From Planctomycetota bacterium (GTDB lineage: Bacteria > Planctomycetota > Phycisphaerae > WQYP01): DNA of 55,202 bases. The translations under genes were made by a program, and so were the position numbers. The notes beneath the pieces were generated by a model, which ran no database searches, was not told where the DNA came from, and worked only from the letters and a program-made list of their open reading frames with translations. The stretch covers positions 1 to 55,202 of the forward strand of contig JAJYZF010000021.1 in NCBI GenBank assembly GCA_021800165.1, read 5' to 3'. Below are positions 8,077 to 16,810 of this stretch, in pieces; the first letter of the stretch is position 1; every line of letters begins with the position of its first letter.

Positions 8077-9404
8077 CGTCCGGCCTTTCGCTTGGGTGAG
8101 AGCCGCGGGATAAAGCGAGCCTTGATCGCATTGAGTTGCGACTCCACATCGATCAGGAACTGCCCGCTGGTAACCACTTTTTGGCCCTTTTTCAGACCGG
8201 AGATCACCTGGACCATACCGTGCCCGCCGCGTAAGCCGGTCTTAACGGCTACCGGATCAAAATGGTCGGGCGACACTTCCACAAACGCCAGCTTGCCGGT
8301 ACCCATGTTCATCACCGCCACGCGCGGAACCAGGAGGCACCGGGGAACCGGCGTGGTATGTATCTTTGCAAGGGCGTACATGCCGGGACGCAGTTGTCCC
8401 AGGCGATTGTTCAAAACAATGCGCACGGTGGTGTTATGGAAACGCGGATTCTCATACGGATTGATGAAAATGAGCTTTCCGGTAAAGCTACGCCCCGGCA
8501 GTGCCGCGAAAGTGGCGGTTACACGCTGGCCCTCGTGAATCCACGGCAATTGATTGTCAAACACCCGGGCGTTGAGCCAGACGATTCCAAGGTTTTCAAT
8601 TCGCATGGTGGTCGTGCCCGACTTGACGAAGGATTTCTGTTCAACTTGCACATCCGTAAGGGTGCCGGTGCTTGGGCTATAAAAGGTAATATACGTTTGA
8701 GCATGAAGCGTTTTCTCAATGTTTTGAATTTGCGATCGGTTGACACCCAGGAATTTCAGCCGATGTTCGATGGAGCGCAAGAGTTCCTGCGCCTCACGTG
8801 TGGCTCCAAGCTCGCGCGACTTTTGCAAGATGATTGCGGATTTCCGTGCGGCAATAAGCTCTTCCTCCGCGGTCACAATGGCGGGACTGTAGAGCGTGAA
8901 TAACTTTTGGCCTTGGCGCACGGCCGTGCCGTTGGTGGTGGCATAAAGTTTGCCGATCCAACCATTGGTCCGCAGATTGATGCTCCAGCGATTTGGGGCG
9001 GCGGCTTGCAAATAGCCGACCGTTCGAATGGTTTTTCGCAGCATGCCCTCCCGCACCGTCGCGGTTTGAATTCCCATATTCTGCGCCATAACCGGATTCA
9101 CCCGCACCTGCCCGGCCGGAGCTGATTTTCCCGTGGAACCGTAGACGGGAATTAATTTCATCCCCATGGAACTAATTCCCGGCTGCTTAGAGATGGACGA
9201 TGGCCCAACCATCGGATCCCACCAATACAATATTTGGCGTTGGGGACTTGGGGCCGCCCCGCCGCCACCGACCACCTTGGCGGCGCGGGTGGTTGATCCC
9301 AGCCAACGGCTGATCGGGCGATGATTCCACGCCCCTACCGCCATCCCGATGAGTAGGCTTACGGTTATTGTGGAAATTACCAGCAGTGCTTTGAAAATCT
9401 TCAT
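8073..9404 (-). CDS. cusB: RND periplasmic adaptor, CusB/HlyD family
   Basis: The membrane-fusion protein linking CusA and the TolC-like duct. ATG at 9404 is preferred over the longer frame to 9476 because GAGG sits 5 bases upstream and a signal anchor (MKIFKALL then ISTITVSLLIGMAVG) follows directly. Residues about 55-90 form a heavy-metal-binding-like motif (YWWDPM ... GMKLIPVY). The Cys residues usual in that small domain are absent; only Met and aromatic residues remain. After it come the barrel-sandwich and helical hairpin (AEEELIAARKS ... LGVNRSQIQNIEK) and the beta-barrel region ending GQFLIDVESQLNAI, typical of CusB. Its stop overlaps the cusA start (ATGA). Confidence 0.85.
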   Translation of the reverse strand: MKIFKALLVISTITVSLLIGMAVGAWNHRPISRWLGSTTRAAKVVGGGGAAPSPQRQILYWWDPMVGPSSISKQPGISSMGMKLIPVYGSTGKSAPAGQVRVNPVMAQNMGIQTATVREGMLRKTIRTVGYLQAAAPNRWSINLRTNGWIGKLYATTNGTAVRQGQKLFTLYSPAIVTAEEELIAARKSAIILQKSRELGATREAQELLRSIEHRLKFLGVNRSQIQNIEKTLHAQTYITFYSPSTGTLTDVQVEQKSFVKSGTTTMRIENLGIVWLNARVFDNQLPWIHEGQRVTATFAALPGRSFTGKLIFINPYENPRFHNTTVRIVLNNRLGQLRPGMYALAKIHTTPVPRCLLVPRVAVMNMGTGKLAFVEVSPDHFDPVAVKTGLRGGHGMVQVISGLKKGQKVVTSGQFLIDVESQLNAIKARFIPRLSPKRKAGR

Positions 9405-9499
9405 GCCATCCTCGGTTTTCATCAGGACCCATGGTCTGGGCCAAGAGCGGCACCACGCGCCGCCAGGCGTAAACAACTACAACTAATATATACATTTAT

Positions 9500-9943
9500 T
9501 TATATGATGAGAACGCATTTGCCGCGCAAAGGAGCAATCGCAAAACCCGTGACCCCGGAATTGAACCCGTGGTATTGCGGCGGTGCCGCATTCAAGACCA
9601 TGGTGCGTACCGCCGATGACCAGGCCAGCGCCGGATGGACCAGATACGGTGTTGTATCGGTCGATGCGCCGGCGACGGCGGATTTTGGCGTCTGTACCAC
9701 GGTGCAGGTGTAGGGTTTTGGATGTTGATCGGCGGTAGCGGGGCAGATCCGGTGCGCCCCGCCGGGCCGGGCCGCCATCATCATGGATTTCATCATGGCG
9801 CAGGCGCAGCATTTGCGCACGTTGGATTCACGCGCAGCCCGGCAGACCCCTGTGGTCACCACAGTTGGAAACGCCACCCCGAAAACCAAAGCCCACACCA
9901 TCAATTGGCGGATCGGCCAAAGCAATATCCTGATGCTGGTCAT
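9500..9943 (-). CDS. Secreted Cys/Met-rich protein of unknown function
   Basis: 147 residues with an N-terminal hydrophobic signal sequence (residues about 5-32, ending near VVTTGVC). It is followed by a cluster of Cys and Met: KCCACAMMKSMMM around residues 44-56, then HRICP and PKPYTC. The density of thiols, thioethers and His suggests metal binding in the periplasm, but I recognise no family. It lies 95 bases upstream of cusB on the same strand, between the other secreted protein and the pump, so it is probably cotranscribed. The ribosome binding site is weak. An efflux-associated periplasmic metal chaperone is an inference only. Confidence 0.6.
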   Translation of the reverse strand: MTSIRILLWPIRQLMVWALVFGVAFPTVVTTGVCRAARESNVRKCCACAMMKSMMMAARPGGAHRICPATADQHPKPYTCTVVQTPKSAVAGASTDTTPYLVHPALAWSSAVRTMVLNAAPPQYHGFNSGVTGFAIAPLRGKCVLII

Positions 9944-10015
9944 GTCAACTCACAAATGCTCTGCCTGTATAAAAAGCCCCAGGCCCATTTTCCGCAGTGC
10001 CTCAAGCGGTGGATT

Positions 10016-10408
10016 TCAATGGTGCAACTGATCCCGCAGTTGAACGCTCATCCACATGCCGCCCATTTTCCACCAGATTTTCTCCGGAAAAATCGTATCA
10101 TCGGCGGAATCCATCCGGCCCGTAACTTTGATGATTTTTCCCACATAAGCGGCCAACGGAGCCGGGTTCGTCAAAAGTGTCCACGCCCGGCCGCTAACCA
10201 GAATACCCGCGGGAAGGCCGCTGGCCAGGCACTTTTTGCCGCAGGTCTTACCGTGGGCCCGGCCCTTCATCTGCATGGTGCTGTAACAGGCCATATCCAA
10301 TAGTTCACCCTTGACGGTTACTTTTTTGGGCATGGCCGCCTGGGCCGACATCCCCGTCCAAGCCACCAGCATCATGGCGGTCATGATGGAAAAGGTTATT
10401 TTGTGCAT
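10016..10408 (-). CDS. Secreted small protein with paired Cys motifs, OB-fold-like
   Basis: The ATG at 10408 has CAGGAG 8 bases upstream; a TTG two codons earlier is the only longer start. The product is 130 residues with a clear signal peptide (MHKITFSIMTAMMLVAWTGM then SAQA). The mature part carries VKGELLDMACYSTMQMKG, then KTCGKKCLASGLPAGIL, then VGKIIKVTGRMDS. This layout, a short beta strand with Cys, a CxxxC pair and a VTGR strand, occurs in small exported OB-fold-like proteins of many bacteria; their function is poorly known. It is the first gene after an ECF-type promoter and starts the efflux operon proper. Confidence 0.65.
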   Translation of the reverse strand: MHKITFSIMTAMMLVAWTGMSAQAAMPKKVTVKGELLDMACYSTMQMKGRAHGKTCGKKCLASGLPAGILVSGRAWTLLTNPAPLAAYVGKIIKVTGRMDSADDTIFPEKIWWKMGGMWMSVQLRDQLHH

Positions 10409-10482
10409 CCGCAAAGCTCCTGCTGAAGAGACATTCTTATCGGTCTGCCGCCGGGTCTATAATGAGCGGCTCCAGAGCTTAC

Positions 10483-10509
10483 AACGAGCCTTAAGGCCCA
10501 AAAAGTTCC
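10483..10509 (-). promoter_or_regulatory. Candidate ECF sigma promoter of the efflux operon
   Basis: On the minus strand GGAACTT (10509-10503) is followed after 16 bases by CGTT (10486-10483), about 75 bases upstream of the start at 10408. GGAAC plus CGTT-type elements are the classical form of ECF sigma promoters. A near copy sits upstream of the putative anti-sigma gene at 12077-12102. Confidence 0.6.
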
Positions 10510-10643
10510 AAACCTTCTATTTTTTTCTGCAGGTGCGGCCTGATCAGGCACACTCCAAAGGATATTTTCCCGTTCCCCGCACCGCGAAAGACGGATTGAC
10601 AGGTTAGGAGCGACTTCGGCACAGCGGCGGCCGCGGGTGGCTT

Positions 10644-11240
10644 TCATACTGTCGGCTTTTGAAGATGCCGGTGACTGCCTGGGGCTTGGTCGGTAAGCAG
10701 CAGGTTTCGCAACATCGCCCGGCCGCGGCTAAGCCGCGAGCGAATAGTTCCGACTGGAATATCCAAAATGCCCGCCGACGTTTCATAGTCATAGCCGCCA
10801 ATATCGACGAGTAAAATGGCCCAGCGCATTTCATCGGGTAGTGCCCGGAGAGCTTCTATCAATTGGGCGTCGGACAGATATTCCAGCAATTCCTCGGGAT
10901 GCTCAATTTCATCTGGAGCCGGCATCGCAGGCGACACCGCCCGCCCGGCGGGTTCCGCGGCCAAAGCCTCCAGGCTTATAACCTGCCCTTCGCCCACGCG
11001 CCTCCGCCACCGGTCCGTCCAGGTGTGACGCAAAATGGTCAATAGCCAAGGCTGAATGCCACTCTGGTCCTGCAGCGCGGGCAGCGCCCGGCTGGCCTTA
11101 AACAGGGTTTCCTGGGCGATATCCTCGGCTTCGGCCATATTGTGGGATAGCAGCATGGCGCTGCGCAGCACCATGGCCCGGTGGGGCCACACCAGGCGGT
11201 AGAAATCAGCGCAGGTATCTTGCGATTCCGGAACAGCCAT
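10644..11240 (-). CDS. ECF-family RNA polymerase sigma factor
   Basis: A 198-residue sigma factor. Region 2 shows AEAEDIAQETLFKASRALPAL (residues about 36-57) and the DNA-melting segment QPWLLTILRHTWTDRWRRR. Region 4 is a helix-turn-helix, LPDEMRWAILLVDIGGYDYETSAGILDIPVGTIRSRLSRGRAML. A Glu/Pro/Ala linker lies between them, and there is no extra C-terminal domain. It is located between a membrane protein that could be its anti-sigma factor (upstream, same strand) and the metal-efflux genes (downstream), so it most likely switches on the efflux operon. An A/T-rich TATAAA lies about 35 bases upstream of the ATG. The Shine-Dalgarno is close to the start (AAGGGAA), which makes the exact start less certain. 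Confidence 0.9.
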   Translation of the reverse strand: MAVPESQDTCADFYRLVWPHRAMVLRSAMLLSHNMAEAEDIAQETLFKASRALPALQDQSGIQPWLLTILRHTWTDRWRRRVGEGQVISLEALAAEPAGRAVSPAMPAPDEIEHPEELLEYLSDAQLIEALRALPDEMRWAILLVDIGGYDYETSAGILDIPVGTIRSRLSRGRAMLRNLLLTDQAPGSHRHLQKPTV

Positions 11241-11346
11241 TTCCCTTCAATTCCATCGGGTAATTCATGTCACTTTTATACCCGACTACCGCCTGCATAC
11301 CAATCGGACGTGGCGGCTTGGTCGAAGGTTTGGGGAACCGGCCAAT

Positions 11347-12000
11347 TTAATTTCGCAGCCGCGATGCCAGTTTCAGCAATGTCGCCGGTGAACTGCGTCC
11401 CATCAGACAGATCCAACGGCCATGGTGTGCGCCCTGAATTAAGTTCAAGTGATCGGTCCGCACCACCTGATATTGCAGACCTTGGAAATAAACCTTCTGA
11501 CCCCTGGGACCGGCGACACGGTTGCCCGTAAGCACCACCACCGGTTGGGCCGCCGACGAAAGCAGCGCACATGAAATCTGGTGATGGCCGATCTCAATCA
11601 TGTAACAGGAATTCATCTTGGCCATGGGGCACGTTTTCAGCCCCGGCAGGCAAGTGCAGGCCTGGGCCAAGGCCGCGGCAGCGGACGACCGCGTAAACTG
11701 GGCGGCGTGAACAGGCCCGCGGGCGACCGCCAACTGATACGCATGCGTCAAATCGGCCAGCGAGGCCCGGGCCGGGGCTGCCGCAAGGATCGAAAACAAC
11801 ACCCACCCCATCGCCAGAAACGCCGCGGCTCCCGCGGCGAGGCCCACACCAAAGCGACGTAAATTCCTCCGTGGTCTGTGGATGGCCCGGCTGAGCCGCC
11901 GGTCCAACGCCCCTGTATCCACCGGAAGCGTGGCCAACCCTCGCAGGCGACGCACCAGCGCAGCGTCAAAAGCATTGTCTTTTGGATCAGGCGTAGACAT
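11347..12000 (-). CDS. Putative transmembrane anti-sigma factor with Cys/Met/His-rich outer domain
   Basis: The ATG at 12000 has CGGAG 6 bases upstream; a longer frame to 12042 lacks one. The product has 217 residues: a basic cytoplasmic N-terminus (1-50) with no zinc HxxxCxxC anti-sigma motif, one membrane helix (about 51-73), and an extracytoplasmic part. The outer part holds Cys at 115, 117, 124, 132 and 144, Met at 126, 129 and 134, and a HisHis at 139-140. That is a plausible soft-metal site. It precedes the ECF sigma gene by 106 bases on the same strand. The anti-sigma role is inferred from topology and neighbourhood; I recognise no named family. Confidence 0.55.
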   Translation of the reverse strand: MSTPDPKDNAFDAALVRRLRGLATLPVDTGALDRRLSRAIHRPRRNLRRFGVGLAAGAAAFLAMGWVLFSILAAAPARASLADLTHAYQLAVARGPVHAAQFTRSSAAAALAQACTCLPGLKTCPMAKMNSCYMIEIGHHQISCALLSSAAQPVVVLTGNRVAGPRGQKVYFQGLQYQVVRTDHLNLIQGAHHGRWICLMGRSSPATLLKLASRLRN

Positions 12001-12076
12001 GCGCAACTCCGTTGGCCGCGGGCCAAGAGGTAAAGCGTACAAACTCGCCGCCCGCAGGCCCGCTCCTTTCCAGATA

Positions 12077-12102
12077 AACGCAAAATTTCGCCAAGAAGTT
12101 CA
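12077..12102 (-). promoter_or_regulatory. Candidate ECF sigma promoter of the regulator unit
   Basis: On the minus strand TGAACTT (12102-12096), a 15-base spacer and CGTT (12080-12077) lie about 77 bases before the start at 12000. The element shares GAACTT-Y-TTGG and CGTT with the element before the efflux genes, as expected if the sigma factor controls its own unit. Confidence 0.55.
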
Positions 12103-12130
12103 AAATTCCGCCCATCCCAGAAAATTCTCT

Positions 12131-15106
12131 CTACTCGCCACCGCCGGCAATAGCCGCCAATTCCGATTCCTGCTCGGCAAGCTGAGCTTTCAGGCCTTCC
12201 ACCACTTTGGCTGGGGCTTTGCTGACGAAGGCCTCGTTGGCCAGTTTGGCCCGATTGCCGGCGATGAAGCGCTCCAGCTCGGCGCGGCGTTTGGCCAGCC
12301 GCTGCATTTCCACCTCTGGATCGATCACACCCGCCACAAATATCCGCACATCGGGTACGATGGCGACGGCGGCGTCGGCGGGCTTGGGCGCATCCACGGC
12401 AATGGTCAGCACGCTGCCGGAGAGCGGTTCAACAATGCCCCGACCAGCCTCCAGCAGTAACTGTATTTCGGCGGTGGCGGGTTGCAGCGTTACCGCCAGA
12501 GTTTTTTTGGCATCCACATTGTATTGGTTGCGGATATCGCGAATTTTGCGCGTTATTACCTGCACCAGGGCCAATTGCCCCTCGGCCTGCGGTGCGGCCA
12601 ATTGCGGTATTACCCTGGGAAATGGGGCGGTAATCACCGGGCCGGCGCGTTGGGGCAGTTTTTCCCAAATCGCTTCGGAAATAAACGGCATCAGCGGATG
12701 GAGCAGTCGCAGGCTGTTATCCAGGCAATACAGCAAGATGGATTGCACAACGCGGTCTTTTTGCCGCAGCCGGTTTTTGGCTATTTCCAGATACCAGTCG
12801 CAGAGATCATTCCATAAAAATTCATACAAAGCCGCTGCTAAAGGGGCGAAGCGAAAATAATTGATCGACTCATCCACCAAGCCGACCGTGTAATTGAGCC
12901 GGGCCAATATCCACCGATCCGCAATATCCACATTCGGGATCAGGGCAATTATTTCTTCCGTGGTGGGCACGGCCACGTCGGCCGTATTGGATAAAATAAA
13001 GCGCGAAGCATTCCATATCTTATTGGCGAAATTCCGGCCCGCATCAAACCGCGGGCTGGTGTTGCGGCCGGTGGTTTTGTCCTTCACCACCGGCAGACGA
13101 ATATCCTGCGTGTCGGTAATCATTGAGGCCAACGTGTAGCGCAAAGCATCGGCCCCGTGGCTGTCGACAATATCCACCGGGTCCACGCCGTTACCAAGCG
13201 ATTTTTTCATGGGCCGGCCCTGGCCATCCTGAATCACCGCATGAATGTAAACTTGTTTGAATGGCACATCGCCATGCAGATACAGGCCAAACATCACCAT
13301 CCGCGCCACCCACAGCGACAAAATCTCGCGTGCGGTGGAAAGCACACTGGTGGGATAAAAATAAGGCAGAAGCTGATCCTGATCTTGGTCGCTGGTGCCC
13401 TGGGCCGGCCAACCCATGGTGGACAGCGGCCAGAGTGCGGACGAAAACCAGGTGTCGAGCACCTCGGTCCCCGGTATCGCACCCACACCGCCCAGGGCGA
13501 GTACCAAGCGAATGACATCGGGATGCCATGTTGTAAACGAGCGGTCCTCTGGCGACAGTTGCGATTGGCGGTAACAGCGGAAAACCTCCGCGATTAATTT
13601 TTGTGCCGCCGAGGTCTTGGGTGCCATGGCGATCTGGAAGCTAGAATCGAAGTTAGACTGATGCGCCAGCAACGCGATGTCGTACGCAAGGAAAGCCTGC
13701 TTTAGCCCATCCAATTCTTTTCGGGTATCCTCGCCCGTCGGGCGGTCCGTCTTCACCGTCCACACTGGTATCGGATGGCCCCACCACAACTGACGACTGA
13801 TGCACCAGTCCCGCTTCTGGCTTAGCCAGTCGATATAACCTTTGGCATAGCGTTCCGGCGTTATTTTCACGCGACCATCCCGAAGAGCGTCAATGGCGGC
13901 CTGGGCCAGCCCGCTGGTCTTGCGGCCATCGGCTAGCGTAATGCCGCCTTTCACATCGCCCATTTTCACAAACCATTGCTCGCTTAAATACGGCTCAATG
14001 GGCGTTTTGCTGCGGTCGCTGTGGCCCACTTCGTGTTCGTGCGGTTTTTTCTCGACAATCAGGCCAAGGCTTTCCAGGTCTTCCAACACTTTCTGCCGGG
14101 CCGCGGTGGCAAATTTCAAACCCGTGTAATCGTAATCTTTTCCGCCAAAAGTGCCCTTACCGCTGCCATTCACTTTGCCATCGGGGGTAAGCAAATTAAT
14201 TCGCTGCAAACCGTGCCGCTGGCCCGTGGCGTAATCGCTGGGATCATGGGCCGGCGTCACCTTTACCACCCCCGTGCCGAACTTGGGATCCACCAGCAAG
14301 CCATCGGCAATAATGGGAATTTTCCGCCCCACCAGCGGCACCATCACCTGGCGGCCGATAAGTTTGTTATACCGGGAATCATCCGGATGCACCGCCACGG
14401 CGGTATCGCCCAACATGGTTTCCGGGCGGGTGGTGGCGACAATCAGAAATTCCGGCTCGCCGGCGCGCCGCTCTACCACCGGATAGCGAATACTGGTTAA
14501 TTGCCCCTGCACAGTTTCATAATAAATTTCATCATCGGCCACCGCGGTTTGGAGTTGGGTGTCCCAATTTACCAGGCGCAAACCACGGAAAATCAGCCCA
14601 TCCTTAACAAGTTTGAAAAAGGCCTCATGTACCGCCCCGGCACACTGGTCATCAAGCGTAAAGCGGGTACGGTCCCAATCGCAGGAGCTGCCGATGAGTT
14701 TAAGCTGCGATATGATACGGGTCTGGTATTCGTCTTTCCATTGCCATATACGTTGAACCAGCCCTTGCTTGCCCAGATCATGGCGGGTTTTCTTTTCCTC
14801 TTCAAAAAGGCGCTTTTCCACCACCGCCTGCGTGGCAATGCCGGCGTGATCGGTTCCCGGCATCCACAGCGTGTTGTCCCCTTTCATCCGGTGGTAGCGG
14901 ATTAAAACATCCTGAACCGTGCCGTTAATGGCATGACCCAGATGCAACGCCCCGGTTACATTGGGCGGCGGAATAACGATACTGAAGCGCCGCTCGGGCG
15001 GCCGGTCATCCGGCACAGCATGAAAGGCCCGTGCGTCCAGCCACTGGGCATAAATCCGCGTTTCCACGGCCTTGGGATCATATTGTGGTGCTAATTCGGT
15101 CGTCAT
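12131..15106 (-). CDS. valS: Valyl-tRNA synthetase
   Basis: A class I aminoacyl-tRNA synthetase of 991 residues charging tRNA-Val. The HIGH box is HLGH (55-58) inside PPPNVTGALHLGH, and the KMSKS-type box is MKKSLGN near residue 632. An editing domain lies in between (TTRPETMLGDTAVAVHP). The C-terminus is the expected coiled coil (VEMQRLAKRRAELERF ... LKAQLAEQESELAAI). Between the catalytic halves, around residues 452-555, about 100 residues separate VWTVKT from EVLDTWFSSALWP. This is longer than in most ValS, and I see none of the usual zinc-ribbon cysteines there. The ATG overlaps the cimA stop by four bases, so the two are coupled. Confidence 0.96.
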   Translation of the reverse strand: MTTELAPQYDPKAVETRIYAQWLDARAFHAVPDDRPPERRFSIVIPPPNVTGALHLGHAINGTVQDVLIRYHRMKGDNTLWMPGTDHAGIATQAVVEKRLFEEEKKTRHDLGKQGLVQRIWQWKDEYQTRIISQLKLIGSSCDWDRTRFTLDDQCAGAVHEAFFKLVKDGLIFRGLRLVNWDTQLQTAVADDEIYYETVQGQLTSIRYPVVERRAGEPEFLIVATTRPETMLGDTAVAVHPDDSRYNKLIGRQVMVPLVGRKIPIIADGLLVDPKFGTGVVKVTPAHDPSDYATGQRHGLQRINLLTPDGKVNGSGKGTFGGKDYDYTGLKFATAARQKVLEDLESLGLIVEKKPHEHEVGHSDRSKTPIEPYLSEQWFVKMGDVKGGITLADGRKTSGLAQAAIDALRDGRVKITPERYAKGYIDWLSQKRDWCISRQLWWGHPIPVWTVKTDRPTGEDTRKELDGLKQAFLAYDIALLAHQSNFDSSFQIAMAPKTSAAQKLIAEVFRCYRQSQLSPEDRSFTTWHPDVIRLVLALGGVGAIPGTEVLDTWFSSALWPLSTMGWPAQGTSDQDQDQLLPYFYPTSVLSTAREILSLWVARMVMFGLYLHGDVPFKQVYIHAVIQDGQGRPMKKSLGNGVDPVDIVDSHGADALRYTLASMITDTQDIRLPVVKDKTTGRNTSPRFDAGRNFANKIWNASRFILSNTADVAVPTTEEIIALIPNVDIADRWILARLNYTVGLVDESINYFRFAPLAAALYEFLWNDLCDWYLEIAKNRLRQKDRVVQSILLYCLDNSLRLLHPLMPFISEAIWEKLPQRAGPVITAPFPRVIPQLAAPQAEGQLALVQVITRKIRDIRNQYNVDAKKTLAVTLQPATAEIQLLLEAGRGIVEPLSGSVLTIAVDAPKPADAAVAIVPDVRIFVAGVIDPEVEMQRLAKRRAELERFIAGNRAKLANEAFVSKAPAKVVEGLKAQLAEQESELAAIAGGGE

Positions 15107-16692
15107 GGCCAGAGCTTGTCCTTCTCCAGTGCCTCCGCTTCGTGGATCAGCCGGTATTCAATGCCATCCACCAGGGCCTGCCAACTGGCCTCAATTACAT
15201 TTTCAGAAACACCCACGGTGCCAAAGACACCCTCCGGCGAACGGAACTGAATGACCACCCGTACTTTGGCCGCGGTTTCGGCGGAGGAATTCACCACCCG
15301 CACCTTGTAATCCAGCAGATGCAGTTGGGCAATGCCGGGGTAGTGCGGCAGCAACGCAGCGCGCAACGCCGCATCCAGCGCATTGACCGGACCATCGCCC
15401 GTAGCCGATTCGCTGACGGTGTGCTTGCCGATAATCATTTTCAGGGTCGCCACCGTGGATACCGGCCCGTCTCCGCGGCGCGAAATCGCGCAATGGTAGC
15501 TTTCCAACTCGAAAAATCCGCGGTACCGGCCGATCTGCTTACGCAGCACCAGTTCAAAGGAACCTTCGGCCGCCTCAAACTGATAACCCGCGGCTTCCCG
15601 CGCGGTAATCTGATCCAGCACTTTTTTAAGGGCCACACGGTCATTTTCAATCTGAAATTTCCGCCCGGCCTTGGCTGCGATATTGGAAATGCCCGAGAGT
15701 TCCGACACCAAAATGCGCCGGGAATTACCCACCGCTTCCGGCGGAATATGCTCATACGAACGCGAAAGCTTGTTCACCGCATGAACGTGCATTCCACCCT
15801 TGTGGGCAAAGGCGCTGGCACCTACAAACGGCTGATTGTTGATAAAATTAAGATTGGCAATTTCGTAGACAAAGCGCGACACTTCCGTCAAATGGTGCAG
15901 CGATTCGGGCAGCAGGCAATCGAAGTCCATTTTCAGACGCAGATTGGCAATCACGGTGGTGATATCCACGTTACCGCAGCGTTCCCCCAACCCGTTGATG
16001 GTGCCCTGGACGTGCACCGCGCCGGACCGCACGGCCACCAGCGAATTGGCCACCGCCAGGCCGCTGTCGTTATGGGTGTGAATGCCCACCGGAACGGCCA
16101 CGCTGCCCATGGCCTTTTTCACAAATTCCGCCACCCGCAGCGGCAGCGAACCGCCGTTGGTATCGCACAGGCAAACCAGCACCGCTCCGGCCTGGGCCGC
16201 CGCCGAGAGGGTTTTCAAGCCGTACTCGGAGTTGGCCGCGGTGCCATCAAAAAAATGCTCCGCATCATAAATCACCTTGCGCCCCAGCCGCGTGAGATAA
16301 GCCACAGTTTCGGCGATCATGTCCAGATTTTCCTGCAAGCTTACGCCCAGCACCTCGGTGGCGTGGAGATCCCAGGTTTTTCCCACCACGGTGACATACT
16401 CGGTTTCGGCATCGCGCAAGGCGGTTAAACCGGCGTCATCCTCCGGCTTTATTCCTTTGCGGCGGGTCATCCCAAAGGCCACCAGCCGGGAGTTGGTCAG
16501 ATGCAAGGACCGCGCCTCCCGGAAGAAGGCCTCATCCTTAGGATTAGACAGCGGATAACCGCCTTCGATAAAATCCACCCCAAGTTCATCGAGTTTGCGG
16601 GCAATCAGCAGTTTATCCTGCACGGAAAAAGATACCCCTTCACCCTGGCTGCCATCGCGCAGTGTGGTGTCATAAATTTCAATGCGTGTCAT
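15103..16692 (-). CDS. cimA: (R)-citramalate synthase
   Basis: Condenses pyruvate and acetyl-CoA to citramalate, the entry to threonine-independent isoleucine synthesis. The 529-residue protein has the HMGL-like/isopropylmalate-synthase TIM barrel with YDTTLRDGSQGEG near the start, HTHNDSGLAVANS and GTINGLGERCGN. A linker and the C-terminal LeuA-type allosteric domain follow (about residues 390-520). The opening ETTLRDG-like motif, overall length and FIEGGYPLSNPKD match the long CimA type rather than LeuA. It overlaps valS by four bases. CimA feeds isoleucine, while valS uses valine, so the pairing is metabolically loose. Confidence 0.92.
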   Translation of the reverse strand: MTRIEIYDTTLRDGSQGEGVSFSVQDKLLIARKLDELGVDFIEGGYPLSNPKDEAFFREARSLHLTNSRLVAFGMTRRKGIKPEDDAGLTALRDAETEYVTVVGKTWDLHATEVLGVSLQENLDMIAETVAYLTRLGRKVIYDAEHFFDGTAANSEYGLKTLSAAAQAGAVLVCLCDTNGGSLPLRVAEFVKKAMGSVAVPVGIHTHNDSGLAVANSLVAVRSGAVHVQGTINGLGERCGNVDITTVIANLRLKMDFDCLLPESLHHLTEVSRFVYEIANLNFINNQPFVGASAFAHKGGMHVHAVNKLSRSYEHIPPEAVGNSRRILVSELSGISNIAAKAGRKFQIENDRVALKKVLDQITAREAAGYQFEAAEGSFELVLRKQIGRYRGFFELESYHCAISRRGDGPVSTVATLKMIIGKHTVSESATGDGPVNALDAALRAALLPHYPGIAQLHLLDYKVRVVNSSAETAAKVRVVIQFRSPEGVFGTVGVSENVIEASWQALVDGIEYRLIHEAEALEKDKLWP

Positions 16693-16810
16693 AAATTACC
16701 TCCGGCCACTCTGTAAGCCGCCGCCCCCTATTGTGGCGGCATCCAGAGGGAATATCAATGATGGCCGCGTCCCATGGCGGTTCTTGGCGGACTTTGCGCG
16801 ATTTTTAGGC

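Noticed and set aside
15031-16428. 465-codon frame antisense to cimA
   Set aside because: Shadow of cimA; Gly/His/Arg-rich and without domains.
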